This document shows positions 36,164-50,815 of a DNA stretch of 64,000 nucleotides, in pieces. This DNA is from Adineta vaga. Lineage: Eukaryota > Rotifera. A program made the position numbers and the translations under genes. The stretch spans positions 5,146,001-5,210,000 of the forward strand of contig CP075495.1 in the NCBI GenBank assembly GCA_021613535.1, in the 5' to 3' direction. The notes under the pieces are model-generated. The model was not told where the DNA came from. It made no database searches and saw only the letters and a program-made list of their open reading frames with translations. Within the stretch, counting starts at the first letter, position 1. The number at the start of each line of letters is the position of its first letter.

Positions 36164-38811
36164 TTCTACTATCGCTCCTATATCAATACAAGTTCTATGC
36201 TTTAGATAACAAGTCAGTAACTGATAAGAGATAGTTTGAAAAAACCTTCTTTTAATAGACTTTCATTGAAAATTAAAAAAAAAAAATTTTGTTTACGAAT
36301 AACAGAAAACGATGACAATGGAAAGAATATAGTTTTGAAAGTAATCGTTATCATATGAAGACGTATAGAATCGTATTTCGAACTAGATAAATAAATAAAT
36401 TTCATTACTACTACATTGAATACAACACAGGAAAATTCATTTTTAAGTCCATCATTAAATAAACACATTTTACAGCTATTTTTAATACAATTATTAAAAA
36501 TTGATTAGAAAGAATCTTTGGAATTACATATGACCATCGTGTCAAAGATTATATGATTGATTAACGATAATTCAACGAATCAAAACACATGTATGAAACA
36601 TGTCTTTCAAATGAACATATGCGCAATGTTTATTTGACCTTCTATTGTATCTATACTTATTTACAGTCAAATAGTACATCAAATGTATGATAGCATTGTA
36701 CTGGGAGAGAGTAAACTTGTCATATGGAATGTATTTGATGGAAAAAAAAATCACCGGAAATTTTCTGCACGTGAGGCGGATAAATACTTATTTCTATAAG
36801 AAGTAATTACTCAATAATTATTTGATGAAAATTTCTTTCTTTGAATAAGCTGATTACGATTTTCTATATTTTCGAATCGTCATCAAGGATTCAATTGATG
36901 AAAATAGAAATGTCATGATAGGAATTGTCATGCACGATTCTAGATGAAAAAAAAAGATTTATCATTTGAATTATCATCTTGTTTGCACATGATATGTATG
37001 TATTCATTGATGACGTTAGTAAATTGTAAACCATAGAAATATTAAACGATACTCTAGAATCATTCGAGTGAATATGAACTAAATAAATATCTTTTGTTAA
37101 TCTTATGATACTTTTTGACCGCTTATAATTAATATTCCAATAGTATAAAAAAGAAAAAGTCGATTGTATGACTAATAAAACTCAATCATTTAAATAATAA
37201 AGTGGCTATTCGATCAATAGAATTAGAATAACTATACTGACGTATTTCTAGCTCACATGAAGACTATATATAGATGAGTTTGTCATCGAAAATATTGACA
37301 ATTCTTAGTTGGTAAATTGTATAACAAGAAAGTCATGTTGAATTTCTTTCGAGTACGTAAAATCTTTTGTTTTTCTTTTACTAACAAGACAGAATGTCAT
37401 CTTGAATCGATTATATCTATCTATCTATCTATCTCTATATATAAGAACAGAAGATTCTAGCTTTGATTTTCCTTGATGAAAATAACTGATAAATTCTGTT
37501 TTATTTGTCTCTATGGACGAAAATGACAACAAAATCGATTGATGTATATCTCATTAATTCTATTGTTGTCTCAATAGACCAGAAAAGAAAACTTCACATT
37601 AGGTGTTGAAGACTCAGTCGATTCCGACAGTTTGGCATTTTTTTTATCATGCTTTCTCTTTCTCTCAATTAATCGATAGAACATTTTTCTTCCAACCCCG
37701 ATTCGACGCATCAAATACGATAGAAGCATTAAACACAATAGATCGTGCCAAGCAAATAATAGTCGTCATCAAAACATATCCTATCTTCTCGGCAAAGAAA
37801 AATGAGCATATATAATAAGGTATTTCATGAATGGTTGTATGTATATTTGTTTTTCAATGTATTGTATCTACATTTGTTCATCATGTAAAAGAAAGAATAC
37901 GATTAGAAATTGTCTGTAATCCATTTTATTTTATCGAGCCAATTAAAATAGCTGAAGAAGAAATGTATCTGATATCATAGGTACATTATATAAATAGACA
38001 TTTAAAGAAAATCTAGCTTTTTTCGATCGAAAGATGTTGATATATAGATATTAGTGATAGAATATCATTGCGAGATCATATTCAAAGCGATTTATTTTGA
38101 AAATAAACAGTTGTATAAGAATATTTTTTTGTAGGAGAAGGTTCATTTTATGATTAAGTTTCAAAATAGTCATTGTTGTAGAAATTATTGTCTTATAGAT
38201 TTTAATTTTTAAAAGAAGAAAAAAGAAATCTTATAAGCTACATGAAATCAACATATAGAGTGAAATATAATAGAATTATTTTCGTTTCTACGAAAAATTA
38301 AAAACAATTCGTAGAAGTGGTTTAGATTAACCTGACTATAGTCTATTTTGGAACCCTTCTTTTTTTTATCGTGTCTGTCTTCTCATTTTCTTTCTTTCTT
38401 TCTTTTTTCTTCTCTTTTTACAGCATCATCTGTCGCTGTTGTGATCCTTATCATATCTCATGTAATATTTCTTCAAGAAACGTTCAGTTTTCTTTTTTTT
38501 TCCTAACACTTCGATTCCGACAGAATAGCGACAAGCTGTCTCACCTTCAGCACACTTTTTCTAACGACACAACGCCGACGATGCTATGCGATAGAAAGAA
38601 AGAGGAAAGAAATTTTCGATTCCATAGTTGTTGTTGTCGTTACAGTCGTATATATGCAGTAAATTCTATAATTTCCTGAGATGAGTAGGAGAGAAGAAAA
38701 AAAAAATAACACGCATGAAACAATATTTATATAAAGCAATGAACTCGAAAAAAACAACGCATTCCTAATTCAGAATTTTGTTTTTTCATTTAGTTCAAAT
38801 TTCGTCGAAAG
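36164..38811. other. Large divergent intergenic region (2.6 kb)
   Basis: The longest gene-free stretch of the window, between the 5' ends of two kinase genes. It is AT-rich, with a TCTA run at about 37413-37433, a T/C-rich stretch at 38360-38420, and an acceptor-like TTTAG ending at 38793 before the PRKX-like ATG. Several frames of 60-100 codons were examined and have no conserved character. Confidence 0.5.
37413..37433. repeat. (TATC)n microsatellite
   Basis: About five tandem TATC units in the large spacer between the tyrosine kinase and the PRKX-like gene. Simple repeat without inferred function. Confidence 0.8.
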
Positions 38812-40696
<1,885 letters not shown>

Positions 40697-40771
40697 TTTC
40701 TATCAAGATTTTATGTGTATATACAAACAGAAATGTACGTGAGAAATAAACAAAATCAAATGTTTAGAAAT

Positions 40772-43700
40772 TTAAGTTCTAGTTTTTTTTGTTTTCATCG
40801 GTGTTTGAACAATTTCTTTCAAACGTTTAATACCATTGGGTGTTTTAGCATACCAATTCTGTCAAATACGATTTAATGAAACGTTTGTTGTTGTTTTCAT
40901 TTATTTATTCTCTTACTTTTATTTTCTTTTCTTCATCGATAAACATAGGCGTTTTCAAACCAAATATAGGAATAAATTCCTTTGCTGTACAATAATTATT
41001 TACATATTTATTTTCATGTTTAATTTTAATCACTTTATAGATTGCTTCAAGAATCTGTCCAATTGTATAACCTTTTGATATGGATGCTAAAATACTCAAT
41101 TCGATATCAGTAATATTCATTTGATTCTTTTCAATTAGAATTTCATAACAAATTTCTATAGAAGAAGCAAACAAGACAAATCCTAAGGATCGATTCATTC
41201 GTGCATACTACGTCGAGAACCATAATTTGGTTTAGGAAAGAGTATAATATGTTCATAAATTTTTAATAATGGTTTTATTCGAGCTCGATATGGTTGTGAT
41301 GATAGGCCGATGCACATAATCCGCTCGCCAGGTTTGAGTTTTTTAATAAAACGTTGTAAAACACGTTTGAATCGTTTTGATTGATATTGTTTTTCTTGTG
41401 GTGTAAGTTTTTTTGAGAATAGTATTTCTGTATCACGAATCATACAAAGAATTGGCGATATTGTTGATGCAAGCTATAACGACGGATCAAAACTAACTGT
41501 GAGCAAGAACGAAAACAAACTCGTTTAATCATTGCAAAAAGGAGTTTAAGACCGTCCACTAAAAATAAAAAGAGAACTATTTTCATGTCAGAAAGCATGC
41601 GGTGCATCATATTATGGAGAAAAAGTGAATTTTAACTAATGCTACACCGGGAGACTATGAAGTAGAGTAAATGATGAACTAGTTCTTTACTTGTATTAAA
41701 AGATTTTACGAGATTGGCAGGTGATAGATCGAGTAGTAGACCACCTAGTTCATTACATGCAATGTGTACTAATAGTTCTTTTCCACTTCCATGTGGTCCA
41801 GTCAAAAGTATTGCTTTACGTGATGATAAATTCAAATGAACATTTTGTGAACCTATCTTTATAGAAGGCGAAAGAAGACAATCGAATTCTTGAAAAGATT
41901 CCTATTAATTTTGATTACAAAGAGGAAAAATGATTTGTAAGATGACTAATTGTTGACAGTCGAGTAAAGATGGCATGGGTTCTTTTTGATTATAACGTAT
42001 TGTTTCTGCTGAATATTGATAATCACCAATAAAATCATTTTGACGAACAGGTTTGGTTGGTAATATAATTCTTGTTTCGACAAGTTCTTCGAAAATTGAA
42101 TCAATTGTTCTATCATAAAAACTTTTATTCCTATTTAATTCAATGAAATCTAACACTGATTTACCTATTTGCAGCAAGATCTTTGACTTTTTTCTTTCGT
42201 CGCTTTTTCTTTTTTTTCTTTTTTAATTTTTTCATTACTTTATCTTCACTATTATCAATTGCTAATTTAAGATAAACTAATTCATTACGAAGAATAGTAT
42301 CCACATCATGTCGTAATTCATCTTCCACTGTTGGTCGAAACTGATCCATGAGTAACAATTGATCATATCGTTGTTCTCTATTATAAGATTCATCTCGTTT
42401 GTAGAATACATCTTTATAAATGCTTAATTGATTATTAATCAATGGAAGAAATTTTGATGATGCTAATTCATTCATATGTGATTTCTAAAGAGTAACAATA
42501 GTAGGGATGAATAAAAAATGCATTTCATTCTACTTGTTTTCTTGATTTCTTTTTCGACTTTTTAATTTGTTTTTTAGTCTCTTTTCGTTTAGATTTCTTA
42601 TTTTTTAACGCTTGTGCTTGCTACTAGAAGTATGCAATGAGAAAGAAAAGGAAAACGAACGTATGCATTTTATCAAACTTTAGTAACAAATTCTTGAATT
42701 TCAGCTATGGTCATATCTTTGAAAAGCATAACTGAACCGCTCGTCTCTTCAGATGGATAGATTGGAAATTGACCATAGAGTTGTCGTGATTCTAATAACC
42801 ATTGAATAAGAACATGTTCAATTCGTAATTTCATCTCTGTTTCTTCATATTGACGAAGTTTTTGTTTAATAGTATCTTCTGCATCATCAAATTCTTGTTG
42901 ATATTGCATCTGTACATCTCGTCTTTTTTTATCTCTATTATCGTCAACAAAATTATGATTCAATACATTTCTTTCAGGTAAAATCTGAACATAATGATAA
43001 TCTTTATGTATATGAATATACTTGAAATGAACATTTTCTCACCATGCCTAACAATTTCGCATGTTGAATTTTTTTTCTATGAAATAATTTTTCTGCATAT
43101 TTTTGTCTCCAGATAGTTTGAATGATTAAACAACTGTCATGAAGATTATCATCATTAATTACCTTTGTTTCAACTATTTTTAAATCTTTTTTCGTTCGCC
43201 GCATGAAGAATGCATGAATACGTCCTTGACGAGCACGTTCATGTGCTTGAATAACACGTACAGCATGAGCTAATGTAATTTCATCAATCTGATCAGATTT
43301 TATTGTTGTTGTTGTTGTTAAAGATTTTAAAGAAGATCTTCTCGATAGATGATCCGTTTTCGATTGATCCAATCGATTAAGTATTAATTTTATCATTTGA
43401 TTTCGTTGTTCAATCGTTTTAAAACGATCTTCTGAAAAATAACGAGGAATTTGGATACATAAATCATCCTACAAAAATCATATGTTTGACGAAAGAATAT
43501 CTTTTAACAATGTCTACTAAGGTTTTATTTTGATCAAGAGCAATATCTTCAAAATATGTATATTCACATCCATCGAATCTAATCATTTCTTGTTTTAATT
43601 CAATCAATCGTCCAACAATACCATCGAGTAATATTCTTAAAATTAAACGTTTTTGTGGATGTACTAATATGATATAGAATTCATCAAGTTTTTTCATCAA

Positions 43701-43850
43701 ATCATTATATTTAGTAAACAAATGACGCACATAGTTATTAGCTTGTCGTTTATTATTAAAACCTTTTGGGCCAGAAATTTCTTCTGTCATTAAACGTGAT
43801 ACTTCTTTTTGAGTACAAGTCCATAATGAGTGAATATGGTTTTGAGACAT
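40772..43850 (-). CDS. IQCA1: Dynein regulatory complex subunit 11 (IQ and AAA domain protein)
   Basis: Exons in transcript order: 43509..43850, 43043..43468, 42679..42984, 42534..42620, 42165..42484, 41919..42130, 41691..41852, 41521..41558, 41212..41473, 40917..41155, 40772..40858; 826 residues against about 820 in human IQCA1. DRC11 is part of the nexin-dynein regulatory complex of motile cilia. IQ motifs lie in the first third (IQAHERARQGR, IIQTIWRQKYAEKLF), then a Lys-rich coil, then the AAA region: TIDSIFEELVETRIILP, PMPSLLDCQQLVIL, Walker-A-like GPHGSGKELL, LLLDLSPANLV, SPILCMIRDTE, FPKPNYGSRR, ending EWYAKTP-like NWYAKTPNGIKR. Glu replaces the Walker A Ser/Thr, and the human protein is also altered there, so ATP binding is doubtful. 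Very short introns (34, 40, 47 bp) occur. Divergent from KSR. Confidence 0.9.
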
Positions 43851-44513
43851 GGAATAAAATGAAAACTATGAAAAAAGCGCCATAAATAGATATCGATATA
43901 TATAACTTTTACGACAATTACAACAATGTAATTATATATTAAGCTCGAAAGATGATCGTTTTTTTAAAAGTTATTTCGATCAAGTAGCGAAAAATAAAAT
44001 CTTGACGTTTAAGCGAAAACAACCGAATGAATACTATAGAAGCTTCTATTTGATTGATAGATGAAGGCTAAATGAAAAACATCGATATTAGTTGTCATAT
44101 TTAATCATGCGCTAATGACGTTTAACGGAAAAATGAATTGTTCTTGATATAGTCGATTCTTTTTTGTTCATAATCAGAAAATATGTTATTTTTTCAGGAC
44201 TATTGTAATGTGATGAACGTAGGAACAGAAATATTCCAATGACTCGAACAAAAGAAAATATAACGATTTATAGGGTACGCCACAACATCCATCGTATTTA
44301 ATCTAAAGGCTTTCGGTTAGTGTTTTTTTCCGACCAATCATTTTTCTGTTGTTGATTATTCTGTCCTGTTCTGTTCTGTTTACATCTGTTACTCTACTTT
44401 ACTTACTTCATTGTGACTTAAGCATTCTCACGATTTATTTTAAAATATAATTTCTAGGACAATTCGTGAATGACCTTTTCATAAGTGATTTCATTTTATC
44501 TTTAGATTGAACA
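43851..44513. other. Bidirectional promoter region, DRC11/KSR
   Basis: 663 bp between the start codons of divergently transcribed genes. It is AT-rich. A CTGTTCTGTTCTGTT pentamer repeat lies at about 44363-44380, and an acceptor-like TCTTTAG ends at 44505 just before the KSR ATG. No gene seen. Confidence 0.5.
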
Positions 44514-47500
44514 ATGAGTTCAGATGAGGTGCCTGGAAATGAGAATGGCGATGATAAACCTCCTGTGCCGACAACATCGGAGTATTATCGAACAGTATCA
44601 CAAGATTTACGTTATCTTGATGATGCTCTTACACATGCCATTGATCAATTAACCAAATTTAATAGTGAAACAATGTCTGATCTATCGCTCAAATATGAAT
44701 TAATACGAAATAATGAAGTAGACATTCTAGACATTCTTTCTTAAAAAAAACTTCCTTTCGATTTTCTTATGATAGAGTCGTGTTATTGGATTATTTGCTC
44801 GTCAATTAATATCAATACAAATGCAAAATTCGGCTGGTCAAACTAATAGATTTCATAGCGAATATCCTAAACTTGATCGATTTTTATCGGTTATCAATAT
44901 AAACAAAAAATCTATTGAAGTATGTATGAACGTTCTTGTTTAAGAAATCTTTTTTTAAGTTAACGATATATTTGTCCTTTTTTTAAGTACATTGTAAAGC
45001 GTATGACATTCGATGATCTGTTTAATGGAAAAGCGACAATACGTGAAAAAAGTTTATATGATGCTGGAACAACTGAAGCTGAACGTAAAGATTTTCGAAA
45101 TGCGTTCAGTGCACTCAAAGACTGTTTTGGTATGTCTTATATTTTGTAATTCATTTAGTCTGCATGTTTTATCCCATATATGATAGATTATTTTATGCAT
45201 GGTGGTACAAATGATCAAGGACGTTTCTATTGGCATACAGAGACTCCACCAGCAGCAGTGATGACACCTTATGCCATTCGTCAACATCGTTTGTCAGATA
45301 CAGGTAAAATTGAGAAAGATAGTTAAATATTTTCATCGAACTCTTTTCATTATTGCTCAGCTCTTTCAGTACCCCCTAGTACGAATTCAGAAAGATCCAC
45401 ATCTGTGTCTGCATCATTATCAACTGAATTTGGACCTGTAACAAATACAAATACTTCAACAACGATGACAACACCATCATCATCATCATCATCAGGCAAT
45501 TCCAGACGAAATTATCGTAGGATCATGTTTTTTTTAATAGCTAGATTGTGGAAGTTTTGTTTTGATCTGATAGCTTTACCTACACCACCAGTTACTCGTT
45601 CTACTCATTTATCTGTGAATGGAAAACGAAAATGTGAACATCCCAGTAAGAAAAGTTCAGTTGATCCATCAATCTTTACTAAGTATGAAGAAACAAATTG
45701 TTTCCTAATTCTAATGTTTTCTTTTTGCTTCATGAACTAGTGTAAATCCTCCGCGAACTATGGATTTGCAATTACCAGATGGTGGTTCATCATCTCGACG
45801 AAGTTCCTACGGCTCAGACACCGACAGTCGATTACCATCTGGTAAGTTTCATCTCACATAAGCATAGTAAAAACATCATGTATTCAACAGAATTTGAAAA
45901 ATTTTCAATGAAATTTTACAGATTATTCATTAATAATTTGAAATAAAACTTAACTTATATTCTTTTCGGTGCAAACCTGACTGAGACATTCTCCTACTAT
46001 CTAAAGGAAGTTTCTATAAATGAAAAATGAAAACATACTTATTCTAAGATATAATTAATAAGTCTTGTGTATAGAAGTAAAACAAGCATTCAGAACTAGA
46101 TACACTTGATGATCATTTTAGGAACGATACTATTTCTTATTCTATGGAAAAGAAAATCATTTTTTTTGTTATAATAGAAACTGAGTACAGTGTTTCTGAG
46201 AATGAAATATTCAATCTTTCTCATCGACTGGCAATGCGTAAAATTGCGATGAGAACCTTCGATAAATATTATTATTCTTCAAAATCATTCTCAATACCCA
46301 TAAATCAACAGATAACAACATCAAAATATGAACAAACGAGTGTAAATAATAATTCACAATTAAATTCATCTAATTCTACACATGATGAATATAAATTTGT
46401 CACAAATCTTACCAAAAAACATTTGTGGAGTAGATCTGCTTCTAAGGATGGTTAGCATATTCGTTTCTGCTTTATGCTCGATTTTAATTGCACAATGATT
46501 GAACTAACGCAATTACTGACCTCATTTCCGATTCATTTTTCTTTAATGGAAATGAAAAACTTTTCTTGCATTCATAGGAACAGCAACACCCAAATCACCA
46601 ACCATACGTTCACCAACAATGTCCGGTTCTCCAATGGGCTCAACACATAACAGTGATACAGAAAATGATCCTAAATCACCAGGTAATTAGTAGATACTTG
46701 ACATTTTCATATTGACTTCTAATTGTTAACAGATACTCCTCTCTATAATACACAATCACCCATTCTTCGTCATCGAATGGCACACAAAATTCAACATAAG
46801 TTCGTATTTCTTTGAAGAATAGTTTTTGTTTTGTGTTCATGTTCACACTCTTGCTCGCTTGGTTAATTCTTTCTCTCTTTTCGTTCTTATCTTATTCTTT
46901 AACATAATTAATCTCGGTGATGGTTATTATCAATGTTGTATTCATTGTTTAACATAACATTGTTTCGCATAATCATCAATAACAAAAAATAAACTTGTAT
47001 TCTTTTTCTTTCTATCTCATGATCAGATGGAGTAATCTTATGAAGTTATCGACGTGTAATGTATGTTCAAAAAAGATGTTCTTTCTCGGTACCAAATGCA
47101 ATGTTTGCAAGTAAGATATGTGAACAATCGTTGTCAATGTTTCCTCAATTGCCATGACTATTACTTTTTTCTCTCTCTCCCTCTTTCTGTACTTTCTATG
47201 CATTTATGTGAACAGAGCAAAATTTGAAGATAGTGAACTTAGAAAAATGAACATTTCTTGTTTTATTATTCTTCTAGGTTTGATAAAACACATGTATTCA
47301 GAGTTTCCTTATGTGATGTCTGTAGAAAACAATTGTTTCGAGGAAAAGCTTGTTTGCATTGCAAGTAAGATGCTTGAAATAAAAATTGACCCCATGTAAA
47401 ATAGAACTATAGACTGTCACTTTGAAAAAGCATGATTTATCTCGTCATGGAAGATGATTGCTGTGTTTTTGTTAATTTAAGATTTTCATTTATATAATTG

Positions 47501-50117
47501 ATCACTTATTTAATTCTTTTTTTCAAGGTACAAATGTCATAAAGAATGTGTTCAACAAGCTCCAGCTAATTGTGGTTTTAGTGAAAATCGATTAAAACGT
47601 GTTATCGATAATACTGATATTCAAAATGCTTTTGGTAAATACTTATCAATGTTTAATAAGTCTTACAAAGAATTCTTTTTTTTTCGATAGCTAATTCAAC
47701 TCCATTAACAAGAAAATATCATTTTACTCGTATGTTTCTTTCTTGCATTCAAATTTATATATTACGATGATGAATTTCTATTCTAGCATCGGATAGCATT
47801 AGTCCAACACCATCAACTCCAATATCAGCACCTGGTTCACCTGCACCACATCTATCAATTCCTGGATATCATTTCAATTCTCCACTATCAAATGGTAGTC
47901 CATCAATATGTGTCAGTGAATCAATATATTGTAGTAAGTTTCATTTTTGTAGAATGATAAATCTCAAGGGATTGAATGAATAATAATACTTGCATGATTC
48001 TAATTAAAAAAAGCACATTTCATTAATTTACAGCTTCAATATTGCAATCACCTATACTCGAATATTGTATCAGACTAAAGAAGAGTGTGTGTGAGTAATA
48101 ACAATCAAATGTCAATTCTTTATTTTTTTATTTTTCTGGTTACGAATTTATTATTTGATATAATTTATATGCTTTATAAAATGAAAATATGCAATGTTTT
48201 TTTCTTCTTCAGCTCAAAATGATCCTGATAGTTGGGTTGTCATAGAAACAAATTCTAAAACTGGATCAGGTAGGTAACACGAATATAGTCTATATCGTTG
48301 TCACTATATTATTTATTAAACAAATGAATATAAATTGGAAAACTTGTTTTAGAAATTCCGGAATCTCAATCCGATAGTGATACAAAGTATGTGAATCTTC
48401 AAATACACTCTATTTATTGTTCTTTTACATTCTGTTCTTTGATTTTCAGCTCAACAGCTCAAACTGATAGTGGAACAAATCTGACAGATTCAACGATAAC
48501 AACACCAACTGAACATCGGCCACAATTATTACAAGTAAATTACATTTAGTGATAATAATCAGAAGAAAAAAGCATACATTATTTGATTTGTTTGTAGAAA
48601 GACTTAAAACAATCTGTTCGGGAAGATTTTAAGTCCAAATTAACAATTTCTTTTGAAGATGATGTCGATGGAGATCCAAATAAACGAAGCATGGATGTAA
48701 GAATTCTTTTCTATTAATTCTAGGCTTATAATAATACATTCATTAATTAGCTACCTACTTCAATACAAGATTGGGTTATTGTTTTCAATAATATTAAAAT
48801 GATTGAAGAAGTTCGTCGATCATCGGGTTCATTGATGAAGTAAGAAAGAATGAATAGGATTATTGTATCGAACAATTAAACTTTATTTTTTTTCAGAGCA
48901 CATTGGCACTGAACTTGCTGTGCGAATTATAAAACCAAATCCGAAAATGAGCGAAGAAGAATTTTCTGAACAATTTAAAACTCAAGTAATTTCTTAGATT
49001 TCAAACAATTTAAATAGCTATGTTTTTTATTATTATTGTTTCAATAGATATTTCGTTTACGAAAAGTTCGACATGAACATTTGAATTTATATACAGGTGT
49101 TTGCAGTACGTATTCATCGTATTTCTTCAAATTTTCACAAATTCTTCATTTTTTTCATTTAGTCGAAAGTCCGAATTTTGCTATTGCTTCAAAGTAAATT
49201 TGTTTTTTTCTCTCTAAATTTTCGTTTTCTTCAAATGAATCATTTTTATTGAATTGTAGTTGGATTCGTGGTTCAACACTATATGAAATGATTCATATTC
49301 GTAATGATTCTATTCCATTCAATTTATCAGTTAATTATGCTGCACAAATAGCTCAAGCAATGAGTTATTTACATGAAAAATCAATTAATCATATGTCATT
49401 ACGTACAACTAATGTTTTTGTACAAAATAATCGTGTTGTTCTAACAGATTATGGTTTAGTACCGTTAAGTAAATGTTATCGATATCATGAACAGCCAGCT
49501 GTAATTGTTCCACGTGGATGGCTCAGTTATTTAGCACCTGAAATTATGCGTAAACTTGATCCACGAAAAGAACAAACACTGTTACAACATACACCTCAAA
49601 CAGATGTTTATGCTTTTGGGTAAAGAATCAATTGAAACAAATATGTTCACTTACGATGTGAAACAATTTGTATCTTTTAGAACGATTTGGTATGAACTTT
49701 TATTTCGTGAATTCCCATATGCTAAACAGCCAGCAGAATATATTATCTGGCGAGCAGGAAACTCGTTGAAACAACCATTGAGTAGTGTACATATCAGTAA
49801 AAATGCTAAAGTAAGTAGAAAAATATTGCTACTCATTTTTTTCATTCTCTTTAAAATTGAAATGTTTCTTAATCCATTGATTCTATCTTACCTACTGAAA
49901 TCTATTGTAATTGAAATTTAACAAAATCAATATGTATTCTTCTTCGTAATAGGATATTATCAATCAATGCTGGTCATATGTACCGGATGATCGTCCAGAT
50001 TTTGCCATGTTATGTAAATCTTTAAGTAAAATGCCTGGTAAACGATCATTAGTTCGATCTCCATCTACACCACTTCAATATCATGGACATCAAACATCAA
50101 CAAATCCATTTAAATAA
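44514..50117 (+). CDS. KSR: Kinase suppressor of Ras (KSR), MAPK scaffold pseudokinase
   Basis: About 25 exons: 44514..44717, 44776..44919, 44988..45129, 45187..45303, 45361..45516, 45574..45682, 45741..45841, 46178..46450, 46578..46682, 46733..46799, 47027..47110 or 47278..47364, 47528..47634, 47691..47729, 47787..47933, (48034..48090), 48213..48269, 48353..48386, 48450..48534, 48598..48696, 48751..48826?, 48897..48985, 49048..49105, 49163..49193, 49260..49619, 49681..49810, 49953..50117; about 993 residues. N-terminal helical CA1-like region, Pro-rich TPPVTRSTHL, C1 zinc domain, Ser/Thr-Pro-rich CA3-like region, kinase fold. The kinase part ends in TIWYELLFREFPYAKQPAEYIIW and CW.Y.PDDRPDF, diagnostic for KSR. 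HRD/HKD is replaced by HMS and DFG by DYG, so it should be catalytically dead. It scaffolds RAF, MEK and ERK in Ras signalling. The exon 48751 to 48897 join is one base off with the consensus donor. Confidence 0.88.
47027..47364 (+). other. KSR: Candidate mutually exclusive C1-domain exons of KSR
   Basis: Exons 47027..47110 (84 bp) and 47278..47364 (87 bp) both begin and end in phase 2 and encode alternative first halves of the C1 zinc domain: WSNLMKLSTCNVC...CNVCK and FDKTHVFRVSLCDVC...CLHCK. The shared upstream exon supplies the first His (QHK) and the shared downstream exon supplies YKCHKECVQQAPANC. With the second exon the spacing is canonical (H-x12-C-x2-C-x9-C-x2-C-x4-H-x2-C-x7-C). Using both would insert a superfluous half-domain. 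Confidence 0.6.
48034..48090 (+). other. KSR: Candidate 57-bp cassette exon of KSR
   Basis: Flanked by TTTACAG and a perfect GTGAGT donor, phase 1 at both ends, 19 codons without a stop (TSILQSPILEYCIRLKKSV). Skipping it also keeps frame. It adds a Ser-Pro site (QSPILEY) in the CA3-like region. Confidence 0.45.
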
Positions 50118-50815
50118 GCAATTATTTACGTCTTAGTATCTTTGTTCATTTGCATTCCTCTCTATAACAAACAGGGATTTACAATCAGTATTTTATCTGT
50201 CATATTCTTTTTCTCTCGCTCTATTTAATTCTTTATATTGTACAAAAGGAATATTGCGTAAGAAAAAAGAAACTATTGTTACAGATGTGCAATATCAATA
50301 CAAATGTTTTTATTCTAATGAACTGATAACAACAAAATCGTTATATTTTTTTTTTCGAATTCTTGTTGTGAATATAAGTGACAATACTTTTATGCCTTGT
50401 GTTTTTTCAATAGTCATCTGTGCATGTACGTACTAAACATTGTATCAAAAGAAAAAGAAAATTTGATGAGCCATATTAATAATCATAAACAAAGAAATCT
50501 TTAAAAAACCAAACGAAAACTAATATTGTGTGCAGTTTTTCTCGAGCTATTCATCGGGTTTTTTTTTCTCTCTCTCTCTCTTCTTATTTTCGAACAGTTG
50601 TTATTTATCTGAATGTCTTTTAAATGAGTATAACTCGTATTGCTTCTGGTCTTTGTAAAAACAGTTAGACAGTGTTCTTTGTTTTCTAGCTTGTTTATTT
50701 CAATAAATATAAAAGATCGATGTGATCATCAACAAACAATACATTACATAAGACGCGTAGGTTAAACAAATTAAAATAATCTTGACTGTAAACCTAATAC
50801 ATAAATAAATACTGA
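50118..50815. other. Convergent intergenic spacer
   Basis: Between the 3' ends of KSR and the PIPK gene. It has a CT run at about 50567-50580 and AT-rich sequence. No gene seen. Confidence 0.5.

Noticed and set aside
36164-38811. Possible hidden genes in the 2.6 kb spacer
   Set aside because: All frames are short, AT-driven and without splice-consistent continuation or domain motifs.
41905-41910. In-frame TAA-TAG in DRC11 suggesting disruption
   Set aside because: Both stops lie in a 66 bp intron (41853-41918); splicing gives a continuous match to the family before the Walker A region.
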